Counted from the stretch's first letter, positions 8,605-15,776 are shown. The stretch: DNA of 37,361 nucleotides from Halothiobacillus neapolitanus (GCA_020722165.1 DYLI01000003.1:1-37361), one strand, 5' to 3'. Notes: generated from the letters alone by a model not told the origin. Numbers and translations: made by a program.

Positions 8605-9582
8605 TTATTGAGGTTGCAGTGCGCCTGCCTTGCTGCTTAGCGCATAGTGCGCCGCGCCAAAAAGCGTCATTTGCACGCCAAAAATCATGGCCGCGAACAT
8701 CAGATGCAAAGGCTGCAAAAAGGCCGGGAAACCAAGTAACGCAAGGCTAAGTCCAAACATGAGTTCAACCACGACCAGAATCATCATGGCGCGGGCGAGG
8801 TTTTGACTAAGTTTATTGTCCGCGTATTTCACCACCCGCATACCGAGCCAAAGGCTGTATGCCACTACAAGCATGGCAGCAAAGATATGGATGCTTAGTG
8901 GTGTGCCCACCTGCGCCACCCATGTGGTGCGTTCGGCATAATTCAAGCCGATAGAGATAATGTCGATGCGCTCGCGCACTTGTACGCCAAGCGCGATTTG
9001 GATAATGGTTAGAATCATGCCGATAATCAGCCACATGCGTGTGGCATGAGCACCGCTGATGCTCATGCTAAGGGTTTTGCGCGTGGCATGACTAATGGCG
9101 AGAATCAGGCTCGCCACGACCAGTAAGGAAGCCATCATGTGCGAGGTGATAAGCACAGGATGCAGATTGCTATCCACCACCACTTTGCCCAGCCAGCCAT
9201 TGAAACCAACCAGCAAAAACGCGCTAAGTGAGTACCAAAATACGGGTTTCATTTCGCGGCGCACGCGCCACGCCGCCCATAGCGTCCAGATGGACAAAAA
9301 GCCAATGGTGACGCCAGTTAGGCGGTTGAAAAACTCGGTCCATGTTTTGAGCGCGTTAAATTCAACATTGGCATAACCGCGATTGCGGTAGATTTGCTGG
9401 TAGTTTTCTGGCAGTTGCGAAACATCCGTGGGCGGGATGAGTTGACCAAAACACATTGGCCAATCCGGGCAGCCCATGCCTGCGCCCGTGGCGCGCACGG
9501 TACTCCCCACCGCAATCAGCATAAATACGGCGGCCACGGTAATCAGCGCGGCAGTAACAAAGTGGCGTTGGGCTTTAGACAT
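8605..9582 (-). CDS. ctaA: Haem A synthase CtaA/COX15
   Basis: Integral membrane enzyme that converts haem O to haem A for the oxidase. An open frame continues upstream to 9729, but that part overlaps the preceding gene and is not family-like, so I start at the ATG at 9582 (SKAQRHF follows), 14 bases after the PepSY gene stop, giving 325 residues. About eight transmembrane helices are expected. The cysteine pair lies in CPDWPMC (Cys38, Cys44). Histidines in haem-ligand-like places are His141, His148, His232 and His293. In the Bacillus enzyme a Glu-x-x-His motif supplies an active-site glutamate and haem ligand; here it reads EFFN (Glu83, Asn86). I recall Asn at this place, together with CPDWPxCFG, in Bacteroidetes-type CtaA, so this may be a subfamily trait and not a defect. 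Confidence 0.9.
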   Translation of the reverse strand: MSKAQRHFVTAALITVAAVFMLIAVGSTVRATGAGMGCPDWPMCFGQLIPPTDVSQLPENYQQIYRNRGYANVEFNALKTWTEFFNRLTGVTIGFLSIWTLWAAWRVRREMKPVFWYSLSAFLLVGFNGWLGKVVVDSNLHPVLITSHMMASLLVVASLILAISHATRKTLSMSISGAHATRMWLIIGMILTIIQIALGVQVRERIDIISIGLNYAERTTWVAQVGTPLSIHIFAAMLVVAYSLWLGMRVVKYADNKLSQNLARAMMILVVVELMFGLSLALLGFPAFLQPLHLMFAAMIFGVQMTLFGAAHYALSSKAGALQPQ

Positions 9583-9596
9583 GGGGGTGTTCTTCT

Positions 9597-10319
9597 TTAG
9601 AATTTGGTGCGTGCGCGGTAGCTTGCAATGCCACCGTAAACAAGTAAAGGCACAGCTAAACTCGCCAACACCCACAATACTCGCCCTGGCATGGCGAGCA
9701 ATTCGCCGGTGTGGAGTTGGGGTAGCCATGCACCGGGGCTATCTGCAAAAGCGATAAACAAGGCGCTTGCGGCAATAACGAGTAAAACGGGTGCTGCGGT
9801 TAAGCCAAGTAGGGGGTGCAGACGGGCGCTTAAGTGTTTCTGCTTGCTTTGTCGGCGCAGAAACAGGCCGCTCAATGTTGTGAGCAATAAGCCCAAGGCG
9901 GCAAAACGTGTGACCCATGCGCCCCATGTGCCCAGCGTGAGCGTGGTGTGAAAACGATAAACCTGGGCATAAAAACTATCAGATGCGAGGCGACTGCCAC
10001 GAATTTCAGCGGTTTGGGGGTGAATAAAAACTTCATGCTCACGGTTTTGTGCGTCCTTCATGATGAAGACTGTGTTGTCAAACGCTGTTTTGGCAGGATG
10101 AATCTCAACAACATTCAATTCGGGGAATTGCTTTTGTACGACGGATTGTAGGGATTCCATGCTTTGCGCAGGGGCAGAAGACCATGGAGCGGAGACAAGA
10201 TCGACGTTGATAATGCGATCCGACTCACGCGCGAAACCCAGCAATGCGCCGCTCAGGCTCGCCAGCACCAAAGGCAGCGCAAATACAAGAGCGAGAATGG
10301 CGTGAAGTGAACGGGTCAC
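9597..10319 (-). CDS. Four-helix PepSY-associated transmembrane protein
   Basis: Predicted inner-membrane protein of unknown function with the PepSY-TM architecture. An open frame runs upstream to 10496 but overlaps the end of ctaB. I place the start at the GTG at 10319, 7 bases after the ctaB stop, giving 240 residues; the Shine-Dalgarno is weak, so coupling is likely. Helix 1 is about 7-30, a PepSY-type extracytoplasmic domain 35-115, helix 2 132-154, helix 3 170-192 and helix 4 213-233. Histidines sit near the membrane faces at 6 (RSLHAIL), 124 (RFHTTL), 168 (RLHPLLG) and 203 (LHTGEL). PepSY-TM reductases such as FoxB use histidines of this kind to bind haem b. The place between ctaB and ctaA suggests a haem- or oxidase-related role, which is inference. 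Confidence 0.75.
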   Translation of the reverse strand: MTRSLHAILALVFALPLVLASLSGALLGFARESDRIINVDLVSAPWSSAPAQSMESLQSVVQKQFPELNVVEIHPAKTAFDNTVFIMKDAQNREHEVFIHPQTAEIRGSRLASDSFYAQVYRFHTTLTLGTWGAWVTRFAALGLLLTTLSGLFLRRQSKQKHLSARLHPLLGLTAAPVLLVIAASALFIAFADSPGAWLPQLHTGELLAMPGRVLWVLASLAVPLLVYGGIASYRARTKF

Positions 10320-10326
10320 GGGCGTA

Positions 10327-11247
10327 TCAGCGCAGGTAATGGTCGGCGAGCAAGGCAGCGAAAATAAGCATGAGATAAAGAATGGAGTAGCCAAAGGTCG
10401 GCATGGCCATTTTACTTTCAGCGCCGGTATCAGGCTCACGATAAAGCTTCCACGCATACACCAAAAAAACCACGCCCAAAGCAGTCGCCGCGCCAAGATA
10501 CAGCAGACCGCTCATACCAATGGTGGTAGGAAGCAGACTCACCGCGACCATCACCATGCTGTAGATCAGGATTTGATATTTAGTGTGATGAATGCCCTTG
10601 ACCACCGGCATCATGGGAATGCCGGCTTTGCGGTAGTCTTCCACACGGCGGATCGCCAATGGCCAGAAATGCGGCGGTGTCCATACAAAAATAATCAAAA
10701 ACAACACCAAGCCTTCAAGCGTGACCTGCCCCGTCATGGCAGTCCAGCCTAGCAGCGGCGGCGCGGCGCCGGCAGCACCACCCCACACGATATTCTGCGG
10801 CGTGTTGTGCTTGAGATAGACGGTGTAAATTACCGCGTAGCCAATCAGGGCAAAAAAGGTCAGCACGGCAGTTAATACATTGACCTGCCATACCAAAATA
10901 ACCATGGACATTGCCGCCCAAGATAAAGCCACCAGCAAAACTTCTCGCGCGCTGACACGCTGTGTGGGTAGGGGGCGGCTGTGGGTGCGATCCATCAACG
11001 TGTCATAGCGCTCATCCAGCAGGTGGTTGATTGCCGCACCCGCAGCCGAAGCCAAGGCAATGCCTAGCAGGGCATAACACATACGCTCCCACTCCATGTT
11101 CGTTGGCCACGCACCAGCGGGAACGGCCAACAACATGCCAACAAACGCAGTGAACACGATGAGGAACACGACTTTGGGCTTGGCAAGTTCGTAAACTGAG
11201 CGAACTTTTTCCGTCAATGAATGGCGCAATGCGACCGCTTGAGTCAT
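10327..11247 (-). CDS. ctaB: Protohaem IX farnesyltransferase (haem O synthase)
   Basis: UbiA-superfamily membrane prenyltransferase that adds a farnesyl group to haem B to give haem O, the substrate of CtaA. It has 306 residues with several transmembrane helices. The diphosphate-Mg motif NxxxDxxxD is present as Asn74, Asp78 and Asp82, with Asp86 following in DRTHSRPL. Other family blocks are ELAKPKVVFLIVFTAFVGM near the N-terminus, YLKHNTPQNIVWGGAAGAAPPLLGW in the middle, and FVWTPPHFWPLAI followed by EDYRKAGIPMMPVVKG. AGGGG lies just upstream of the ATG. It is the first gene of the minus-strand run, divergent from fccA across a 340-base region. Confidence 0.96.
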   Translation of the reverse strand: MTQAVALRHSLTEKVRSVYELAKPKVVFLIVFTAFVGMLLAVPAGAWPTNMEWERMCYALLGIALASAAGAAINHLLDERYDTLMDRTHSRPLPTQRVSAREVLLVALSWAAMSMVILVWQVNVLTAVLTFFALIGYAVIYTVYLKHNTPQNIVWGGAAGAAPPLLGWTAMTGQVTLEGLVLFLIIFVWTPPHFWPLAIRRVEDYRKAGIPMMPVVKGIHHTKYQILIYSMVMVAVSLLPTTIGMSGLLYLGAATALGVVFLVYAWKLYREPDTGAESKMAMPTFGYSILYLMLIFAALLADHYLR

Positions 11248-11291
11248 GTGCTATCCCCTCAGGCAAATGTGGTGTGTGATTTGATGTACTT

Positions 11292-11297
11292 TTTATA
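11292..11297 (-). promoter_or_regulatory. Candidate -10 element for the ctaB operon
   Basis: On the minus strand this reads TATAAA, 45 to 50 bases upstream of the ctaB ATG. A TTGCAC element lies 15 bases further upstream, a short spacing, so the -35 is uncertain. Assigned by eye only. Confidence 0.3.
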
Positions 11298-11440
11298 CTT
11301 GAATAAAAAAATGTGCAAGAAATAAATAATGCTAATGACGTATTAATTTGATCCAAAGTATCGACACAAAGCTGGATTGACGCGGGTTGCCTTAGGCTTG
11401 CCAGTGTTTTTTACATCAGAATGTTGAGTGTTTTTATGAG

Positions 11441-11469
11441 TTGTATCTGGCATAAGTCGGATTTATAGT
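11441..11469 (+). promoter_or_regulatory. Candidate sigma-70 promoter for the fcc-cox operon
   Basis: TTGTAT (11441-11446) and TATAGT (11464-11469) are separated by exactly 17 bases. The -10 matches consensus at five of six positions and the -35 at three of six. A start near 11476 would leave a leader of about 110 bases before fccA. Assigned by eye only. Confidence 0.4.
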
Positions 11470-11587
11470 GCGTCAAATAACACAGGTTCATCTTTTTTGC
11501 GTGAGCTTGGGTTGTTGTTTCGTAGGGGTGCTTAACCCCGTATGTCTGCCCCTTGAGGGCGTGTCTTCTTGAGGAGGTTCAACAAAA

Positions 11588-11911
11588 ATGACCCAACGTA
11601 TCCGAAAACGAGTCCGAATGTTAGGTGTTGTATTGGCTGGGGTGATGTCGATGCCTATGGCAATGGCCGCTCCGCAAGCCAGCGGCGAGATGATGGGCAA
11701 CACCTGTGGGGGTTGTCACGGCACGCAGGGTCACATTAAGGGTGAAGCCTTCATGCCCTTGGCGGGCATGAAAGAAGCCACCTTCATCAAAGCCATGACC
11801 GATTTTCGTGGCGGCGCCCGCCCGGCCACCCTGATGGGGCATGTGGCGCGCGGCTACAACGACGAGCAGATCAAGGCCATGGCCGAATATTTTGCCAAGG
11901 TGAAACCATGA
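11588..11911 (+). CDS. fccA: Monohaem cytochrome subunit of flavocytochrome c (FccA-like)
   Basis: Periplasmic class-I cytochrome c of 107 residues that should take electrons from FccB and pass them to soluble carriers. The signal peptide covers about 1-28, with probable cleavage after AMA. A single haem motif CGGCH is at 40-44, and the probable axial methionine is Met83 in ATLMGHVARGY. The C-terminal block DEQIKAMAEYFAKVKP is typical of FccA and small sulfur-oxidiser cytochromes. The well-studied Allochromatium FccA is dihaem; this monohaem form resembles the Chlorobium type. GAGGAGG lies upstream of the ATG. The stop overlaps the Shine-Dalgarno of fccB, and the pairing with fccB is the main reason for this name rather than a generic cytochrome c. 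Confidence 0.85.
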   Translation: MTQRIRKRVRMLGVVLAGVMSMPMAMAAPQASGEMMGNTCGGCHGTQGHIKGEAFMPLAGMKEATFIKAMTDFRGGARPATLMGHVARGYNDEQIKAMAEYFAKVKP

Positions 11912-11922
11912 GGAGCCCCGAC

Positions 11923-13344
11923 ATGCCTACCCCCCACACCCTTCCCGGCACCATGAATCGACGCGACTTTCTCAAGCTTGGTGGTCTTGCGACCGCAGCC
12001 GGAGCCGCGACCGTAAGCAACGTCCACGCGGCAGGCGCTGCCCACGTCGTCATCATCGGCGGCGGTGTCGGCGGTGCCACCACCGCCAAATACCTCAAGT
12101 TGGCTGATCCCAGCGTCAACGTCACCATCATCGAAAAGAACCCGGTGTATATCCGCTCCTATGGCTCCTCCGAAGTTGTGGTTGGGCACATCCCCTACAG
12201 CGCCATCGAAGTCCGCTACGACGACCTTAAGAAAAACTACGGCATCGAATTCATCTTCGACCAAGTCACAGGTTTTGATGCAGAGAAAAAGACCGTCCAA
12301 ACCGCCGCTGGCCAAAGCATCAGCTATGACAAACTCGTGGTCTCCCCCGGCATCCAGCTCAAATACGATGCTATTCCAGGCTACAGCGAAGACATCGCCA
12401 ACACCCAAGTACCAAGTGGATGGATTGCCGGCCCACAAACCAAGTTGCTGGCCGAACAACTCAAAGCCATGCCCCAAGGCGGTACCTTCGTCCTCGTCGC
12501 TCCCCCCAACCCCTACCGCTGCCCGCCCGGGCCGTATGAACGCACCGCTCTGGTTACCGAATGGATGCTCAAGCACAACCCCAAAGGTAAAGTCCTTTTG
12601 CTTGACCCCAAAGACAACTTCGTCACCGACACCACCATGCTGCAAGGCTGGAACCGCCTGTACAACTTTCCTATGCCCGCCGACTACGAAGCCAAATTCG
12701 TTGAAGAACTCAAAAAGAGCAAAGTCCTCGGTGAAAGCGACGGCGTCGCCCAACTGTACGAAAAAGGCATCCTCAGGAAGCCCACCGGCCCCAGCATGAT
12801 TACCTGGATTCGTGCCAAGGAAGGGGGGCGCGTCCTCAAACTGGATGTGACCAACAAAACCATCGAATCCGAAAGCGGCGTGCATAAATACGACGTGCTC
12901 AACATCGTTCCTCCGATGGTCGCTGGCAAAATCGCCCAAGACATGGGGCTGACCGACAAAACCGGCTTCTGCCCCATCGACTATGCCACCTTTGAATCCA
13001 GCATTCACAAAGGTGTCTACGTCCTTGGCGATGCCAGCATCACTCCCATGCCCAAATCCGGTGCCTCCGCCAACACCCAGGCCAAAGTGGTCGCCATGGC
13101 TGTCCTTGCCTCCATCAAGGGACAAGCGCCTGGTGTACCGGCCTGGGGCAACGTCTGCTACGCCCTGGCTGGACACGAATACGGCGTTTTTGTGGTGGAC
13201 GTGTTTGAACTCAAGGACGGCAAGATCACCAACGTCTCGGGCCCGCGTTACCAGATACTCAACGCCAGCGAGGCACAGATTCGCCTCGCGGCGCTGTATA
13301 CCGAAACCTGGGTTCGTACCTTTACCGCTGATTGCTTTGCATAA
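11923..13344 (+). CDS. fccB: Flavocytochrome c sulfide dehydrogenase, flavoprotein subunit
   Basis: Periplasmic FAD enzyme oxidising sulfide and passing electrons to FccA. I start at the ATG at 11923 because AGGAG lies 7 bases upstream (473 residues); the ATG at 11908 is the alternative. A twin-arginine signal (NRRDFLK, Arg13-Arg14) implies Tat export as a folded protein. The FAD motif is VVIIGGGVGG (about 43-52). By alignment with remembered Allochromatium FccB, the redox disulfide cysteines Cys161 and Cys337 correspond to Cys200 (YRCPPGPYER) and Cys412 (GNVCYAL). The covalent FAD-linking Cys42 corresponds to Ser79 (IRSYGSSEV), so FAD is probably not covalently bound. About 37 extra residues fall within 249-291. 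Third codon positions are strikingly C-rich compared with the oxidase genes downstream. Confidence 0.92.
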   Translation: MPTPHTLPGTMNRRDFLKLGGLATAAGAATVSNVHAAGAAHVVIIGGGVGGATTAKYLKLADPSVNVTIIEKNPVYIRSYGSSEVVVGHIPYSAIEVRYDDLKKNYGIEFIFDQVTGFDAEKKTVQTAAGQSISYDKLVVSPGIQLKYDAIPGYSEDIANTQVPSGWIAGPQTKLLAEQLKAMPQGGTFVLVAPPNPYRCPPGPYERTALVTEWMLKHNPKGKVLLLDPKDNFVTDTTMLQGWNRLYNFPMPADYEAKFVEELKKSKVLGESDGVAQLYEKGILRKPTGPSMITWIRAKEGGRVLKLDVTNKTIESESGVHKYDVLNIVPPMVAGKIAQDMGLTDKTGFCPIDYATFESSIHKGVYVLGDASITPMPKSGASANTQAKVVAMAVLASIKGQAPGVPAWGNVCYALAGHEYGVFVVDVFELKDGKITNVSGPRYQILNASEAQIRLAALYTETWVRTFTADCFA

Positions 13345-13388
13345 GCAGTTGTTGATCTTTTAATTTTTATTTCAAGGAGATACGTGTC

Positions 13389-13529
13389 ATGACTCCAGAA
13401 GAAGAGAAGAAAATTCTCGCAAGTTCACCGATGGGCACTTGGGTCATTCTCGCCGTCTACGGCGTGCTATTTACGTTGGCTTGGTTGGGAATGTATGCCT
13501 TGTTCCTCAGCCATGGCCCAGTGAGTTGA
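13389..13529 (+). CDS. ba3-type cytochrome oxidase subunit IIa (46 residues)
   Basis: Very small gene that an ordinary length cut-off would miss. It encodes 46 residues: an N-terminal acidic and lysine-rich segment (TPEEEKKIL), a proline-glycine turn (SPMGTW) and one transmembrane helix at about 18-40 containing LAWLGMYALFL, then a short HGPVS tail. This matches the CoxIIa family, the single helix that in Thermus ba3 oxidase takes the place of the first helix of subunit II. An AAGGAG Shine-Dalgarno precedes the ATG. It lies between fccB and subunit II, with 44 bases before each neighbour, and no terminator separates it from fccB. Confidence 0.85.
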   Translation: MTPEEEKKILASSPMGTWVILAVYGVLFTLAWLGMYALFLSHGPVS

Positions 13530-13573
13530 GTGCTGCGAGTTAAGTGCCGTGTTCCACAAGAGGAGTTTAAGAA

Positions 13574-14068
13574 ATGTCCATGATTCATATTGATCCGCTA
13601 GAAAAGCGTTGGCTTTGGGCCATTGGCGGAATGTTGGCGATTTTCTGGGGTGTGCAAATCTATTACGCAGCGGCTGAGAATATGCACCCGCCAAGTAACG
13701 TCGAAGTGATTGATTCTGCCAAGCTGCACCTGAGCGGTGAGTTTGCCGAGGATAACCTGGGCGTGAAGAAGGAAGCCGATGGTTCGTACACCGTCACCAT
13801 GGTGGCCGCGCGTTATGGCTTCTATCCACAAGAGATTGAAGTTCCGGCAAAGACCCCTGTGAAATTGCGTATTGCTTCGTTCGATGTGTTGCACGGTGTG
13901 CATGTGCCATTCAGCAACATGAACACCATGGTGGTTCCGGGCTATGTGTCTGAAGTTCACACCGAGTTTCAAACACCGGGAAGCTTCCCGATGATTTGTA
14001 ATGAGTATTGTGGTTTGGGTCACGATTACATGTATTCCAAGCTGCATGTAACCGCTGGCAAGTCCTAA
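13574..14068 (+). CDS. Cytochrome c oxidase subunit II, ba3 type (CuA)
   Basis: Membrane-anchored subunit carrying the binuclear CuA centre that accepts electrons from cytochrome c. It is short (164 residues) with a single N-terminal helix at about 13-32, as in ba3 oxidases, instead of the two helices of aa3 enzymes. The cupredoxin domain has the complete CuA set: His107 (DVLHGVHV), Cys142, the backbone Glu144 position, Cys146, His150 and Met153 in CNEYCGLGHDYM. The AGAGGAG Shine-Dalgarno is strong. The missing second helix is explained by the upstream IIa gene. It is directly followed by subunit I. Confidence 0.95.
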   Translation: MSMIHIDPLEKRWLWAIGGMLAIFWGVQIYYAAAENMHPPSNVEVIDSAKLHLSGEFAEDNLGVKKEADGSYTVTMVAARYGFYPQEIEVPAKTPVKLRIASFDVLHGVHVPFSNMNTMVVPGYVSEVHTEFQTPGSFPMICNEYCGLGHDYMYSKLHVTAGKS

Positions 14069-14087
14069 ATTAAGGGAGAGACGAGTA

Positions 14088-15773
14088 ATGAGCATTACAG
14101 CTGAACATGCTGCAAGTCTTGCCAGCAAGCCTTCCCGCCCGGCGGTGACGGCGGTGCAGGCTTACGGTAACAAATTAGGCCTGTGGAACATGTGGGTCGC
14201 CTTCGCAGCGCTCGCCGTAGGGTTGCCCATGGGCTTATTCCAGGCTGCGGAACGTAGCGGCTTTTTCCCGGGCATTGAAAATACGGCGGTGTATTTTGCC
14301 TCCACATCAACTCATGGCGTGTTGATGGCCTTCGTGTTGACTACGTTTTTCGCGATGGGTTGGGGATACCACACCATGGCGCACAGCGTGAACAAGAAGC
14401 CATTCTTCGGTTGGACGAGCTTTTGGGTGGCGCTCATTGGTACAGTCATGGCGGCCATCCCGCTCCTGACCGGGTATGCCTCGGTGCTCTATACCTTTTA
14501 TCCACCTGAAATGGCGCACCCATCCTTCTATTTGGGCGCAACCTTGCTGGTGGTTGGTTCGTGGTTCTGGGTGGCCGATATGATTATCGCCTTTGTCCAG
14601 TGGAAGAAGGAAAACCCCGGCAAGCCTATTCCGGCGGTGATGTTCATGTTCACCATGACAGCTCTGCTCTGGGGCTGGACGAGCTTGGGTGTGGGTTCAG
14701 AAAGTTTATTCCAGCTGCTGCCCGTGGCATTCGGTCTTACGCCAACCATTGACGTGGGCTTGGCGCGTACCCTGTTCTCCTGGACGTTGCACTCCATTGT
14801 GTACTTCTGGTTGATGCCCGCTTACATCGCCATGTATGTGATTTTGCCAAGAGAAGCCGGTGGCAAACTGTTCTCGGATGAGTTTGCACGTATTGCCTTC
14901 GTCTTACTGTTTATCTTCTCCGTGCCGATTGGTTTCCACCATCTGTACCTTGACCCACAACAGGCCGCAGGCTGGAAATTGTTGCACATGTTCGGTACGT
15001 TCATGGTGGCCGTTCCGACCTTCCTGACTGGCTTTACCGTGCTGGCTTCAATGGAAATTGCAGGTCGCCTGCGTGGTGGTAAAGGTTTGTTTGGCTGGAT
15101 TGGCGCTTTGGATTGGAACAACCCAATCGTGCTTGCCGGTGGCTTGTCATTGTTGATGCTCACTGTTGGCGGCTGGGGTGGCGTGTTGAACGCGTCTTAT
15201 ACTTGGGACGTCATGGTGCACAACACGCAGTGGATTACCGGTCACTTCCACCTGATTTTTGGTGGTACCACGGTCATCATGTACTTGGCGGCTGCCTATT
15301 GGTTGTGGCCGAAGATTACGGGTAATGCACTGTATTCGCGCGCCTTGGCCGTTTGGCAGATGTGGTTGTATTTCATCGGCATGGTGGTTTTGACCGGACC
15401 GTGGCATGTGCTTGGCCTTATTGGTCAGCCTCGCCGTGTGTCGTTTACGGATCAGTACGCAGCCTTTCCGGAATACGCGCAAATGTGGGGCATCTATGAA
15501 GCCTTAATGATTGTTGGGGCGTTGTTGGTGGTTGTTTCGGGTTTTATGTTTATCTACAACCTTTTCATGACCCACTTCAACAAAGTTCCCGCTGCCGATA
15601 CCAAGGTGGAGTACGCCGTGGCCATCCATGAACCGATGCGCTTGCCTAACGTGTTGAATAGCCTTGCCTTTTGGAATTGGGCGATGGTGGCCTACATGCT
15701 TCTAAGCTACGGTTATCCGATTCTGCAGTTCTTCTTTATGGCAGGGGACAAGACTATCCCTTGGGGAGTTTGA
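14088..15773 (+). CDS. Cytochrome c oxidase subunit I, ba3 type (B-family)
   Basis: Catalytic subunit of the haem-copper oxidase that reduces oxygen to water and pumps protons. It has 561 residues and about 13 helices. The low-spin haem ligands are His76 (STHGVLMAF) and His388. The CuB ligands are His235, His284 and His285, and Tyr239 in the HSIVY motif can form the His-Tyr crosslink. The high-spin haem ligand is His386 (GHFHL). The stretches ARTLFSWTLHSIVYFW and GFHHLYLDPQ are those of Thermus-like ba3 enzymes, so this is a B-type oxidase, usually of high oxygen affinity. No subunit III gene is present, as expected for this type. GGGAGAG lies upstream of the ATG. Confidence 0.96.
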   Translation: MSITAEHAASLASKPSRPAVTAVQAYGNKLGLWNMWVAFAALAVGLPMGLFQAAERSGFFPGIENTAVYFASTSTHGVLMAFVLTTFFAMGWGYHTMAHSVNKKPFFGWTSFWVALIGTVMAAIPLLTGYASVLYTFYPPEMAHPSFYLGATLLVVGSWFWVADMIIAFVQWKKENPGKPIPAVMFMFTMTALLWGWTSLGVGSESLFQLLPVAFGLTPTIDVGLARTLFSWTLHSIVYFWLMPAYIAMYVILPREAGGKLFSDEFARIAFVLLFIFSVPIGFHHLYLDPQQAAGWKLLHMFGTFMVAVPTFLTGFTVLASMEIAGRLRGGKGLFGWIGALDWNNPIVLAGGLSLLMLTVGGWGGVLNASYTWDVMVHNTQWITGHFHLIFGGTTVIMYLAAAYWLWPKITGNALYSRALAVWQMWLYFIGMVVLTGPWHVLGLIGQPRRVSFTDQYAAFPEYAQMWGIYEALMIVGALLVVVSGFMFIYNLFMTHFNKVPAADTKVEYAVAIHEPMRLPNVLNSLAFWNWAMVAYMLLSYGYPILQFFFMAGDKTIPWGV

Positions 15774-15776
15774 TTC

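Larger units (their letters stand above)
11248..11587. other. Divergent regulatory region between ctaB and fccA
   Basis: This 340-base AT-rich stretch has no convincing gene. Toward fccA it holds a candidate sigma-70 promoter (11441-11469), then a long leader with two short hairpins (11525-11539 and 11548-11560) and a strong GAGGAGG Shine-Dalgarno. Toward ctaB a TATAAA-like -10 lies at 11292-11297 on the minus strand with only a poor -35. I found no good FNR-type or other named operator by eye. Confidence 0.6.

Noticed and set aside
9583-9729. N-terminal extension of ctaA by 49 codons
   Set aside because: It overlaps the end of the PepSY gene, is basic and unlike CtaA, while the ATG at 9582 starts at the family N-terminus.
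10320-10496. N-terminal extension of the PepSY protein
   Set aside because: It lies inside the 3' end of ctaB in another frame and has cysteine- and tryptophan-rich sequence unlike the family; the GTG at 10319 starts just before helix 1.
11854-13176. Open frame of 440 codons on the minus strand, antisense to fccB
   Set aside because: It is rich in Gly, Asp, Val and Phe with no domain or signal I recognise, and lies exactly opposite a well-supported gene. The strong C-ending codon bias of fccB explains why no stop occurs on the other strand.
13345-13388. Possible terminator between fccB and subunit IIa
   Set aside because: Only a 5-bp stem (TGCTT with AAGCA) overlapping the fccB stop, with T-rich sequence too far away; read-through into the oxidase genes is more likely.
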